From Halichondria panicea (Eukaryota; Porifera; Demospongiae; Suberitida; Halichondriidae): a stretch of DNA of 64,000 nt. The position numbers were made by a program, and so were the translations under genes. Each line of letters opens with the position of its first letter. Position 1 is the stretch's first letter. The notes under the pieces are model-generated. The model was not told where the DNA came from, made no database searches, and saw only the letters and a program-made list of their open reading frames with translations. Location of the stretch: assembly GCF_963675165.1 (NCBI RefSeq), contig NC_087378.1:7679273-7743272 (forward strand). The letters run 5' to 3'. Shown here piece after piece: positions 12,491 through 22,863 of the stretch.

Positions 12491-12781
12491 ACTTTGAACT
12501 GTGCTGATACCCTTTTAGTAGATTTTTCTTTAAATTATTTTCATGATCAACATTTTCTTGTAACTACTATTAATTTTCCTATTGGAAATATTTTCTACTA
12601 ATTACGATGTGTGCATGTAATGGTTTAAGAAATTTCGTGAATTGAGATTGAGCTTGACTGTTACAAAAGTAATAATTATACATTTTAAAAGTCACTCTAG
12701 CTACATATATACCAATGCATTAATTGTATGCTGAATTAACTTCTAGAATTATTCATAAAATTCTAAGACACTAGCTCATGA
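12491..12781. other. Convergent 3' spacer, PHF20-like / PDCL3
   Basis: 290 AT-rich bases between two stop codons facing each other. Both 3' UTRs must lie here. No gene, repeat or hairpin of note was seen. Confidence 0.5.
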
Positions 12782-13764
12782 TCAGTCGCTCTCAGAGCCC
12801 GAGTCTTTGTTGACGTTTTGTCGTATAGACATGTCCCTCACTTGATTCTTCTTGCGGGGGTCCTCTTCTAGAGTGCTCTTGACCGCGCCCTTCTCCGACA
12901 ACATCCACTCCAAACCTGCATGACGGGTTACATACAGTAGAGATACGTATACACTCACTGTCTAGTTTATACACTATTTAGCCTCGAATCTACGCCAATT
13001 AAAACGTATTTTAATCGGCGTGGATTTGAGGCTATACACTATTCAGCAAAAGTGAATGTTTCTGGCTTAGTTGATACAATAATTGTGTATTCTACTCAGA
13101 TCAAACCTTTCAGTATCGATAATAATTGTTTTAGTATCTGTTTGAACTGTATAGGATACAGAGCAGCCTACAATGGCGGGAGTACACACACGGCCTGTAA
13201 CTCACTATCCAGAGTGAGGTTCATTCCTCCGAACTGCTGTGCTCCCACCAGCTGGCCTTTCATATCTCCCTCAAAGTATATAAAGAAGGTGGGGAGGTTT
13301 CTATCTGGGTAGTTGGGGATGCAAGTCGTGGAGACACTCTTGAGGAACTTGGTCGCAGGGAACTTGGCTGCCAGCTGGGCAATGTGCTGATTCAGCAGAG
13401 CACACAGTGGGATACTGTAGTACGTCAAGGTTGTACAAAAACGACAGAAAACACTCATTTATACCAATGCTGTAACCAATATTGATTAGCTGTAACTCAT
13501 GCCAACACACATACAGGCGGTGAAAAATTAAGCTGAAAGTGTCTTATACAGCTCTAGGTCCAAACAACACTACATTAGAGGATACCCTGATTTGTACAGG
13601 TGCAGCACGACCCACACGTCCTCTCCAGCCTTGTTCACCTCACCCACGTAATCTATGGCAGAGATCTCCTTGACAGAGCCAAACTGAGCCTTCTGTTGAG
13701 TGGCCAGCATCTCAGCCATACGTCGCTGCCTGGGAGGAAAAGGAGCAAAGAAAAGTACCCACAC

Positions 13765-13815
<51 letters not shown>

Positions 13816-14517
13816 CACACATACACACACACACACCCATGTATGTAAACAAAGGGTGTTGTATGGAAGGTAGCCAGCTTTTTATTACCAAATTAGGCAT
13901 GGTAAAACAAGATCTCTGTGAAAGTACTCATTCTATTTGGTGAGATGGTCAATGCTGTACAACATTGTATGTTGCTCAACTGTTGTACACTATATTGTAC
14001 TGTACCCATGTATGGGATATGGGTACCTGGAAACATGGTATGGGAATGAGTACCTGTATTGTTGCATTACTCTGTCATCTTCCTCGTCTTCGAACTCATC
14101 GAGCTCGTCCAGAGTCATGTCATCATACGCCTTACCACCAGTCTTCTTGGCTACGGTCTCCTCCAACATCTATATAAAAGAAACCCTGTGTAGTTAAGCA
14201 CACCAACCTCAACCAAATTACAAACGTTAAGTTAAAACCAGTGGTCTTAGAGATACTGAAACTGTATTTACATAATGCCGATATAATATATATATATGAC
14301 TTTGACATATCACAAGGGAACACCCACTTCAAAGAATTAGAGTGTACCCTTATTTATGTGTGCGTGTGTGGTGTGTGTGTGTGTGTGGTGGGAGGGATTG
14401 TGTGTTCACCTTCACTATCGTCTGTTCGTCAATTGTTGCCTCGTTCGCCTTCGGAGGCAGAATACCTTTTGATCGCAGGACATCATTCCATTGGGTGTCT
14501 TCACTGGGATCCTGCAT
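12782..14517 (-). CDS. PDCL3: Phosducin-like protein 3 (viral IAP-associated factor)
   Basis: Cytosolic chaperone co-factor with a thioredoxin fold; relatives assist CCT-mediated folding and bind client proteins. Five exons: 14517-14411, 14172-14056, about 13730-13591, about 13411-13207 and about 12914-12782. It starts [20 protein letters not shown], the usual PDCL3 N-terminus. An acidic [19 protein letters not shown] helix follows. The thioredoxin-like core contains [69 protein letters not shown] and [16 protein letters not shown]. It ends in an acidic SGSESD tail. As in the family, no CxxC redox motif is seen. Introns carry a long CA repeat (13765-13840) and a 54-base hairpin (12980-13033). 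Confidence 0.93.
12980..13033. repeat. Hairpin element in PDCL3 intron with flanking direct repeats
   Basis: agcctcgaatctacgcc... pairs with ...ggcgtggatttgaggct over about 25 bases with three mismatches. It is flanked by tatacactattta and tatacactattca, a 13-base direct repeat with one mismatch. The form suggests a tiny inserted foldback element with a target duplication, though a simple palindrome is possible. Confidence 0.6.
13765..13840. repeat. (CA)n microsatellite in PDCL3 intron
   Basis: Almost pure CA dinucleotides from about 13765 to 13840, interrupted near 13813-13823. Reading frames across it (repeating Cys-Val or Thr-His) are artefacts. Confidence 0.9.
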
Positions 14518-14817
14518 CTATGTGTATACTTTATAAAATACATACAGTTGACAGAGTAAATCAAGGTATAAAGTATGCAATGAATAGAATCACCTTTCTG
14601 TATATGTCAAAGCAGCCACGTCAGTTTCAAGTACTCGCGATGTCTCATGGGGATATTTAATAGGGTCCTTGTTTGGTACTCGGTAATGGTCGTAAGTTAA
14701 TTACATCCCATTGGCGTCACAAAAGCTGTTTTTAGTATCAAAGCACATTACGTATTGGCTAATTGCATACCTCATTGCGTGGGTAGCTTGAACTATTTTT
14801 AGTAACAACGGATGGTG

Positions 14818-14825
14818 TATAAAAG
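14818..14825 (+). promoter_or_regulatory. TATA box upstream of RNF217-like gene
   Basis: TATAAAAG lies 82 bases before the RNF217-like start codon, a normal spacing for a TATA promoter with a 50-60 base leader. The gene is intronless, so this promoter is directly adjacent to the coding sequence. Confidence 0.55.
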
Positions 14826-14906
14826 CATGTTGTGGCTCTATCTGCACCAGAAATTACTCTTTTGCATGCAAAATACAATCATTAAAATTATACTGCAAAA
14901 CACAAG

Positions 14907-16310
14907 ATGGCTATGGAAATCATTGTTTCTGCTGAAGTTCATAATTTTGGCTTGCCAGAGTCATCCACTAGTGTGATACCTGCAGCACCTCCACTCCCTG
15001 TGTCTTTCTGCAAATTGCTACAAGCTGCAAGTGTGGAATTGCAATCTGACACAGATTCTGGGACTGGAGATTCCATGATGTTTGTCATCCCTGGACAGGA
15101 CCTATCAGACTCAGAGTTCACTGAAGAATTCTCCTCTGCACCTCCTTCTCGACGAGGATCTGCCGGAACCATACCTCTCCCCCCTCCCCCTCCCCCTCTC
15201 CCAAGCTACCTCAGTACTTCTGCACCCACTTCTCCCATCACCACACTGCCAAACAGATCAGCTCTTCTTACGAGGAGATCCTCCATTACAATAGAACCGC
15301 AAACGCCAAGCCGATTTCGACCCTTAATTTTTGATGATGAAGAATACTACTATGAAGACGATATTATAGGTGACGTGTATCACAACAGTTACAGGGAACC
15401 AAAAACGACAGAAAACAAAGGAGAGATGGTAACTCTCACGTGTATTGTGTGCTACGATGAAGTCAGTGATTTCTCCACTAATGTCCGCAAATGCTGCAAT
15501 GCGTATGTCTGCGACTCCTGTATGAGGGCGATAGTGCAAACAAATATAAATGAGGGAACATCTTTCATTACCTGCCCCAATCCAGATTGTGACCAAGGAG
15601 CCATTGGAAAAGAAGAGATTCTCTCACTCATCAGTGACGAAATGCGAAACAAGTTCGAGCGACTACGTGCCGAAGCTGAGGGAAGTAACACAAAGAGAGC
15701 TTGTCCAAACTGCACTTACCTTACAGATCATCAGCTTCCGAAGCGATTCAGAAAATACAAGGAAGAAGACGTTCAAATCACATGCAGTAAGTGCCAGTAT
15801 GTTTGGTGCTTTGCTTGTCATGCTCCATGGCACAAAGATGTCTCTTGCAAGCAGTTCAGGAGGGGAAATGTTCACTTCAAGAAATGGACTAGTGAACGAT
15901 CAACAAAAGGTGTTGCTAACTGTCAAAAGTGCCCCCTGTGTCGAGTCTATATACAACGCTCGACTGGCTGCGATCACATGACCTGCAATCGATGCGATAC
16001 ACATTTCTGCTACAAGTGTGGAGGACGTTTCCTAGACTTACCTGGAATAGGCGACCACTACCAACAGACGAGCATACTGGGTTGCGAGTACAACTACAGC
16101 AAAAATAACTCCATAAAGCGAAAAACTGTTCGTGGAAGCTACTTTGGTGCTAAAATGGCTGCACTGACTGCCTATCCAGTTCTCTTTATAGCTGGTGTGG
16201 TGGTTGTGGTTGTGGTTGGTGCTGTAGCTCTACCCATCTACGGTGGGTACAGATACCACAAGTACCGCAAGAACATGAAGCAAAGGTACTGGCGAAGAAG
16301 AAAGCTCTGA
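14907..16310 (+). CDS. RNF217: RBR-type E3 ubiquitin ligase, RNF217-like, single exon
   Basis: A 467-residue membrane-anchored ubiquitin ligase of the RING-between-RING class, which passes ubiquitin through a catalytic cysteine. The first 165 residues are acidic and Pro/Ser-rich. RING1 spans about 173-230 (TCIVCYDEV, KCCNAYVCDSC). The in-between RING covers about 255-310 (CPNC, CSKCQYVWCFACHAPWH). RING2 covers about 335-375 (CQKCPLCRVYIQRSTGC, DHMTCNRCDTHFCYKCG); the Cys of STGCDHMTC, about residue 354, sits where RBR enzymes have the acceptor cysteine. A helix at about 425-450 (LFIAGVVVVVVVGAVALPIY) precedes a basic tail, as in RNF217. It has no introns, unlike nearly all its neighbours, which suggests retroposition or intron loss. 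No poly-A tract or target duplication was seen. It converges on SNRNP48. Confidence 0.9.
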   Translation: MAMEIIVSAEVHNFGLPESSTSVIPAAPPLPVSFCKLLQAASVELQSDTDSGTGDSMMFVIPGQDLSDSEFTEEFSSAPPSRRGSAGTIPLPPPPPPLPSYLSTSAPTSPITTLPNRSALLTRRSSITIEPQTPSRFRPLIFDDEEYYYEDDIIGDVYHNSYREPKTTENKGEMVTLTCIVCYDEVSDFSTNVRKCCNAYVCDSCMRAIVQTNINEGTSFITCPNPDCDQGAIGKEEILSLISDEMRNKFERLRAEAEGSNTKRACPNCTYLTDHQLPKRFRKYKEEDVQITCSKCQYVWCFACHAPWHKDVSCKQFRRGNVHFKKWTSERSTKGVANCQKCPLCRVYIQRSTGCDHMTCNRCDTHFCYKCGGRFLDLPGIGDHYQQTSILGCEYNYSKNNSIKRKTVRGSYFGAKMAALTAYPVLFIAGVVVVVVVGAVALPIYGGYRYHKYRKNMKQRYWRRRKL

Positions 16311-16500
16311 ACTCACAACTGAGAACAGTTTGTTTGCTTATCATAATCATTAATAATTAATTTGTTTGTTCCTTTTTTGTTTGTATGTTTGACAACTTAT
16401 TTTCAGCACAATCACATTATATAAGCACTTGTATGGTAAATTGCAAAATTATTAACAAAACAACGTTAACAGTGAATAATGTGTTACTAGATATAAAGTC

Positions 16501-17678
16501 TCAGTCTTGCCTATGCTCTCTAGAGCTAGAGTGTTTACTAGAGCTAGAGTGTTTATGAGATTTATGTTTCTTATGTTTCTTGTGTGAGTGATGCCTCTCT
16601 CTGCTTCTAGATCGAGATTTGGACCGTGATAAATGTCGTTTCCTCCGAGAACTTGGTCTTTGCTCATCTTCCTGTTTAGTTCTTTGGCTTTTCTCAATAG
16701 AATGAGCGTCTTCTGCGTCCGAGTGTTGTATGGTTCGAATACTTTGTTCGGTAGTAATGTCAAGGTTGCTTGCATTTTTGAGTTGTGGGCGAAGGGTTTC
16801 AGCAATTTCATCCATTCGGTTGTTGATAATATCGTGGAATATCTGCAAGGGGGAAAAAATAACAATCAGAGCTGTGGTTTTCAGTGTCAATTTGGGTACC
16901 TTCAACTATATATTATACTTCTATGTCAACAATACCCCTGGTTTATCCCCTGGCTATTGAATACGACTGCGTGATCTAAGTCCTTAACAGCCAGGTCATT
17001 CAACCATACAGGACGCTATATTAGTTCTATAAATAGCAATATCCACCTAAGAAGGAAGTAAACACTGCTATTTATAGCATCGGCATTACAGCTGTTGAAT
17101 TATGATATTCATGACAGCTCAAATGACCTGCCGTGTCATTCCACACAGCTGATCAAATAAACATGTACTACAATGTACTTAGGGCTTTTTTCCACGCACA
17201 AACAAGTGTTATACGTACAGTGCCCACAATAGTGAGTCCAAACACAGGCTATCACAATAAAGCACAGATAATGTGCCACTTCAATTACTGTCAATCAGGC
17301 CACATTCCACAGTATCAACGGTGACCTGTCATCAACATGCACGCTAAAGGTCAAAAATGGCTGTGTTCTGGTAGGGAAATGATCAGCTAAGCGAATGTGC
17401 TAACATAACTTCTAGAGACAGTTAAAAAAAGGACTGGGGTGCTTTTAAGGCCATTTAAAAAAGCGTTAACTCATCCAATATGTGGAAATAAGAGTATAAA
17501 CGAACTGTATTGACCTCAGATGTCTTTCTCCTTGTGATGTGCACATTCTTGGCCCTGTACTTCTGTCGACGTCTCTTATAGTCTCTCTTCTCCTTCCTCT
17601 CGCGGAGGAGCTCATGAAATGGCCTGTCCTGGTCTCCCCCACCTTGTTCCTGTTGTGCCAGCGCCTTCAACTTGGCTG

Positions 17679-17747
<69 letters not shown>

Positions 17748-19946
17748 CAACAATAGTACTATGTGTACAATGTAATGATCCTACGCAATTCAAGCCATAT
17801 CACGTAGCCCTTGCTATGCAGAAGGCCCAGATGTTTTCCCAGAGAGAATTACAATACCGCCTCCCAGAAATATTACCTGTCCCTGTTGCATATTATTAGC
17901 TACTTTTTACCGTCACGTATTCCATACCTTTAAGAACTGCTTCATCATTTCGATAGAGATCCGGATCAATTTTCTTCTTTTCCTTTGGTACCTTCACCTG
18001 CCCTGCCCCCACCACATAGTCGTACATGACCCTCCTCTCAGTGGGAGAGCTACTGTAGAACACTGCGTCCATGGGCAAGGGAGGGGTGTGGTCAGGGGGT
18101 GGGCTGGCACCTCCCATGAGCTCCTGAAGAGGAAGAAAAACTAGAGTGTGAGAAAGTACAAAATTTGAGCTGCTAGCTGATTTAATTGAGCGATCAGTAT
18201 GACTCTGTACAGACTATTACTCTTGACTAACAAACATCCAGGCATGCAGTGTTCATCTCCGACAAAAAATATAATAGTAACTGTATACCTTAATTTTCTT
18301 ATAAACGAGGGGAGCCTCCTCCTCTCTCATCTGAGGTGCCCCTCGTTGTAAAGTGAGTAGCTGGGTTAGGTGCATTGGGGCAATGTCCTCAACCACACCT
18401 CCTGCCAGGCCCCCCCTCTCCAGTGTGCAGCTGATGTGGACGTGCTTCCACAGACTCAACACAAACGAACTCGCATCTGTGTGTTCAGGGGAGAAGGAAA
18501 AAACACTTAATAATTATGGTCAACTAAAATCTATCTTTTAAGGATACTCATTATAGAGTGTTACAGACGTAGTTATGCTCTTACTAGCTCTGAGAAGGGA
18601 CCTGAGTGTGTTCACCACTGCATTGGGAGTGACACTGGGTGCCTCCTCCTGGGTGAGGGCCTGCACAATGGTGTCCACCACAACCATCTCTCCACCAACA
18701 GAAGCACTGCAGTTTAGGGCAAAGGACTTTGTTCAATACTGCTCAAAGTAAACCAAAGGGAAATCTTAGAATCCAGTCAGTACATAATTTATGTCGTTTC
18801 CTTATGGGAAATATTCCCACCCGTGTTTCCTAGTACTCACACATGTTACAGTAGTGTTTCCTAGTAACCAGGCATCCTCACCTGTGTGCATGCTCCCTGG
18901 GTATGTTCTGGAAGAGCCATCCCTTCAACTGAGTCAGGTCAAGAGAGGAGGGGACGATGGAGGTCCAGTCGAGTGGGACCTTCCGCCATGACTTGATGTA
19001 ACTGCACATGGGTGAGGGGGGACACATGACTGTGTAGTTTGTACATTCACAATGGCTACCACAAAGAAAAAGTTAGCTATACTTATGGTTGCACTCCATA
19101 ACTCTTACGTAGTTATATGCTTAGAGGAAAAATCTTTAACAGCTAGGCCAATAGACAGGATGGGAGATTGCTAATTTTGTGCTACACAGTGGCTCACCTG
19201 ATGACTTGGTGTGGTGTGAGTGATGTCACATCAATACCAGAGGACACACAGTCCTCCACTCCATCAGGACTGGGCTGTGGTTTATTGGTCCCCTTCTCTT
19301 GGTACAGTTCTGGGTCTTGGGCCGTCACCTTAACTGCTCTCTCAATGGCTGCGTCTACATTGGCAGTTATGAATACATGCGAGTTGAATATCACCTTGTT
19401 CTGTTCTCATAATTATCTACTGTATATTGCTCCGAATGTGCAGTATACGTATTGCAAAGTGTAGTACATGTACGGTACATGTGTGTATATGAGATCTACT
19501 GTGTACATTATGTGGTCCCAATATGACCAAAACGTACTCACCTATTTCTATTGATGGGACATATTTATCCTGATACAGTGCGTCTTTCCGGACCACCAGA
19601 GGACAACTCTCGTCAAGGCTGACTCGACTCACTCCCTTTGTGGCATAGAAACAGCTGGTCTTGTGTGCCTCCAGAGATTCAGAGGGAATATAGTGATGCT
19701 CGTTGTGAGGACATTGCACAAAACCACATCCACTCTGTACAGAAAGAAAGAAAAAGTACAAGCCCCGGCCTGGATAATTATTATTGGACACTACTTAGGT
19801 ACGTGTGGGGAAGACCTGTTTCTTGCCTGCAAGCTATCCTTGCTCCATTTAAGCTGACCCAGAACAGAGTCCAGCCATTTCCCCTGCTCAGAGATGAAGG
19901 AGGACAATAAACAGAGCTCTCTGTGTCTCTCCAGGTGGGTCATCAT
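16501..19946 (-). CDS. SNRNP48: U11/U12 snRNP 48 kDa protein (minor spliceosome)
   Basis: Component of the U11/U12 di-snRNP that recognises U12-type 5' splice sites. The model starts at 19946 (MMTHLERHRELCLLSSFI). The CHHC zinc finger follows in the next exon (about 19734-19541): FVQCPHNEHHYIPSESLEAH then KTSC, a fold typical of U11-48K. Middle exons lie near 19360-19197, 19002-18880, 18706-18582, 18476-18290 and 18124-17924. The most conserved block is at about 17680-17518: RDYKRRRQKYRAKNVHITRR, nearly as in vertebrates. The last exon (16844-16501) has DIINNRMDEIAETL and then an Arg/Ser/His/Lys-rich tail (RSKSRSRSRERHHSHKKHKK). The acceptor before the 17680 exon follows a long CA tract. Middle exon borders are approximate. 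It shares a 115-base divergent spacer with GTPBP6. Confidence 0.88.
17678..17745. repeat. (GT)n microsatellite at a SNRNP48 acceptor
   Basis: Nearly pure GT on the + strand, so CA on the coding strand. It ends within a few bases of the CAG acceptor of the exon carrying the RDYKRRRQKYRAKN block. Confidence 0.9.
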
Positions 19947-20061
19947 CGGAAACCATGATAGTTTAGCCAATGACCTTTACCTTGCAAGACATAGCAAACA
20001 GTTTAGTTTTATTCTAGCGACGACCTTTCCCCTTATTTCAACATCAATGCAATGATGAAAG
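19947..20061. promoter_or_regulatory. Compact divergent promoter, SNRNP48 / GTPBP6
   Basis: Only 115 bases separate opposed start codons, so both promoters and leaders must overlap or start sites lie very close to the ATGs. No TATA motif is evident. Confidence 0.45.
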
Positions 20062-22661
20062 ATGAAAGCACTATTGCCAACATTAACTATGTCTAGAGAA
20101 GTTCTCCGTCAGATGCACAGATACTGTATAAGAGCTGACTGGATGAGGAGGAAGTCTGGGCTCCTAGTGCAATACCACACAGCAAGTCATCATGGCACCT
20201 CTCAAATACCTCTGCAGACTCTCTCCATCAAATACAGTAGCTCCATGTTTCACACTGGCATCGATACAAGAGGAGCTAAAGGACCGCAAATGCATGAAAC
20301 ACAAACCACGGATGATGCTCACAAACTATTAGTCATACAGCCTGAGTTTAAGTCCGGGCCTGTGGAGAAACCGTACGTACCAGCTGCCTTGAAGCTGGAA
20401 GAAGCTGTGGCCCTGGTAGAGGCAATATCGGGCTGGGAGGTAAAGTATCAGAGAATCGAAGCCATTCGAGAAGTACATAACAAGTATCTTTTTGGTACGG
20501 GGAAGATCAAAGAATTGAAATCAGACGTTAGATCTCTCAGAAAATCTGTTACTGGTGTATTTATCAACACTCCCACACTCACCCCACTTCAACACAGGTG
20601 TCTAGCGGCCATTTTCAAGAGTGAGGTTTTTGATCGATTTGGAATTGTCCTTCGTATCTTCAAGGAGAGGGCACACACGAAAGAAGCCAAGCTGCAAGTT
20701 CAGTTAGCGGAGATACCGTATTTAAGAGGAAAACTCTCCGATGGTACAGAGGGACATCAGCGAGGTGCAGCAGGACGAATGGGCGGTGGTGGGGAAACCA
20801 GTGTCATGGCGATGAAAGCAAGTCTGAGTCGACGACAGAAACGGATAAGAACTGAACTAGATGATATTCGCTCCAGACAAAAGGCTGAGAGAGAGCACAG
20901 AGCCAGGCATACAGGACTCCCTATTGTAGCTGTAGTAGGATACACAAACACGGGCAAGACCACTCTCATTAGGACACTCACGCTGGATGACAGTTTAAGC
21001 CCTGAGGATAAGTTGTTTGCAACCCTGGACAGTACAGTGCATGCTGGCAGGTTGCCGTGTGGTCTCAAGGTACTCTTTGTGGACACCATTGGGTTCATCT
21101 CTGATCTACCCCACGAGTTGGTGGAGTCTTTTGTGTCTACACTGGAGGATGTTATAAACGCAGTGAGTACTCTTGTGTGTTGTGTGTGTGTGTGTGGAGG
21201 GGGGAAGAACTAATATCTGTAATGATTTGGGTCTTTTTCCCATTGGGTAGGTCTTTGTAATCACAGCTCTGCAGCTAACCTTCGTACTATTCTCTATAGT
21301 GGGCAAACAAGTTGTGTTATGCTCAATTTTAGACTTTTTAATCCAATGCTGTTCTCGGCCACTACTAACAGGATGTGCTGGTGAGTGTGACTGACGTGTG
21401 CCACCCTCAGAGCTACGCCCAGAGGGCTAACGTCCTCAAAGTGCTGAGTCAGTTAAACCCCAGACAACGGCTGCTGGACGACATGGTGGAGGTTTTCAAC
21501 AAGGCGGATATGCTGTGAGACTGTGTATGTCAACAGAGTGACTGTACTGATAATATAAGTCCTTCTAGGAATGCCCACTAACTCTGTTACATAAGACATT
21601 ATTATAATTATACGTACCCTTTGATTGTTGTTGTATGGAGAAATTGCATTTTCTGTACTAGGCCTCATACGTATTTACTGTTATACCAGTACTGTTCTTT
21701 TCACGAAATCCTGCATGCATCCATGTACATGTACCCCTCTCCACACCTCCCACACCACACACACTCCACCCACCACACACACACACTCACACACCATACA
21801 CACACCACACAGAACAATGCCAGACAGCTCTCCTGATAGACTACTCATCTCGGCTACCAGTGGGAATGGTATCCCCGAGCTGCAGGAGAGGATCGAGACA
21901 GCTGTTCTCTCGGCCACTCATCAGAAGCGCTGGAGGATCATTGTACCAGCCAACGGAGCTCAGCTAAGGTATGGAGCAGTCACCAGGTGTCTATTATACA
22001 TGTGCGTAGTCATGGTGATTTTCCCGAAATTGGCCTATTTTGATATCTAACTTTGAGTGCTCATAAAATTGAATTAAGATTGTACCTAATATCAGTGGTT
22101 GCTTTTAGATAGCCTTGGTAATTTTTTCGAAATGGGTTTTTGAATTCACTGTACCCTAAGAGATTGACTCGTGCGTGTACACTTGTACTACATATAAACT
22201 CAACTGATTTGTCACATGCAGTGACTATCTGCCCCCCACACACACACACCTGACCCCTCCCTCTTCCCCCCCCACACACACAGCTGGCTTCACCACACTC
22301 CCCCCCCACACACACACACACACCTGACCCCTCCCTCTTCCCCCCACACACACACAGCTGGCTTCACCACACTCCCCCCACACACACACACACACACACC
22401 TGACCCCTCCCTCTTCCCCCCCACACACACAGCTGGCTTCACCACACTCCCCCCACACATACACACACACACACCTGACCCCTCCCTCTTCCCCCCACAC
22501 ACAGCTGGCTTCACCACACTCAGCAGGCCACTGTACTGGACGTCAAGTTACAAGAAGGCCTGGAAGACATGTTTGAGGTGGCGGCTATTCTGTCTGATAC
22601 TGTCGCTAGCAAGTTTAGAGCAAAGTTTGGAAACTCAGTTCAATTACATACACACGGATAA
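20062..22661 (+). CDS. GTPBP6: HflX-family GTPase (GTP-binding protein 6)
   Basis: Ribosome-associated GTPase; the human mitochondrial homologue helps ribosome recycling and assembly. Four exons: 20062 to about 21161, about 21371-21516, about 21814-21969 and 22505-22661. The N-terminus (SREVLRQMHRYCIRADWMRR) is basic and could target mitochondria. The HflX domain has the glycine-rich loop KYLFGTGKIKEL and the coiled stretch SLSRRQKRIRTELDDIRSRQ. G1 is VVGYTNTGKTTL (about residue 290), G3 is FVDTIGFISDLPHELVESF, and G4 is VFNKADML. The last exon (SWLHHTQQATVLDVK) ends HTHG. The intron before the last exon is filled by a minisatellite that repeats its acceptor. The gene converges on the large minus-strand gene. 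Confidence 0.92.
22225..22525 (+). repeat. ~74-bp minisatellite copying the GTPBP6 exon 4 acceptor
   Basis: cagctggcttcaccacactc occurs at 22281, 22355, 22430 and 22502. The last is the true exon start; the other three are intronic copies of the CAG acceptor with the first 17 exon bases. Units are separated by CA tracts and a shared acctgacccctccctcttcc block. Cys-Val-Gly frames on the minus strand are repeat artefacts. Confidence 0.9.
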
Positions 22662-22863
22662 CTATATATTCTTCTGGTTTCATGGACATAATTTATAATA
22701 ATTATTGTCATTAATTGATCATGGTTCACTGTTCAATAATATTTTTTTCATAAATAATTATTATTTTGTTGGTGGTATCATTGAATGTACGTACTATACA
22801 GCATAATTATAAAAATTAACGACAATATGATCAGTTCATCACATAATTCACACGTAATTAAAT
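22662..22863. other. Convergent 3' spacer, GTPBP6 / large minus-strand gene
   Basis: About 200 very AT-rich bases between two facing stop codons, with several AATAAT/ATAATT stretches that could serve polyadenylation on either strand. No gene seen. Confidence 0.45.

Noticed and set aside
13570-13900. Open frames of Cys-Val or Thr-His repeats
   Set aside because: Translations of CA/TG microsatellites overlapping PDCL3.
22061-22517. Several minus-strand Gly/Cys/Val-rich open frames
   Set aside because: Translations of the GTPBP6 intron minisatellite.
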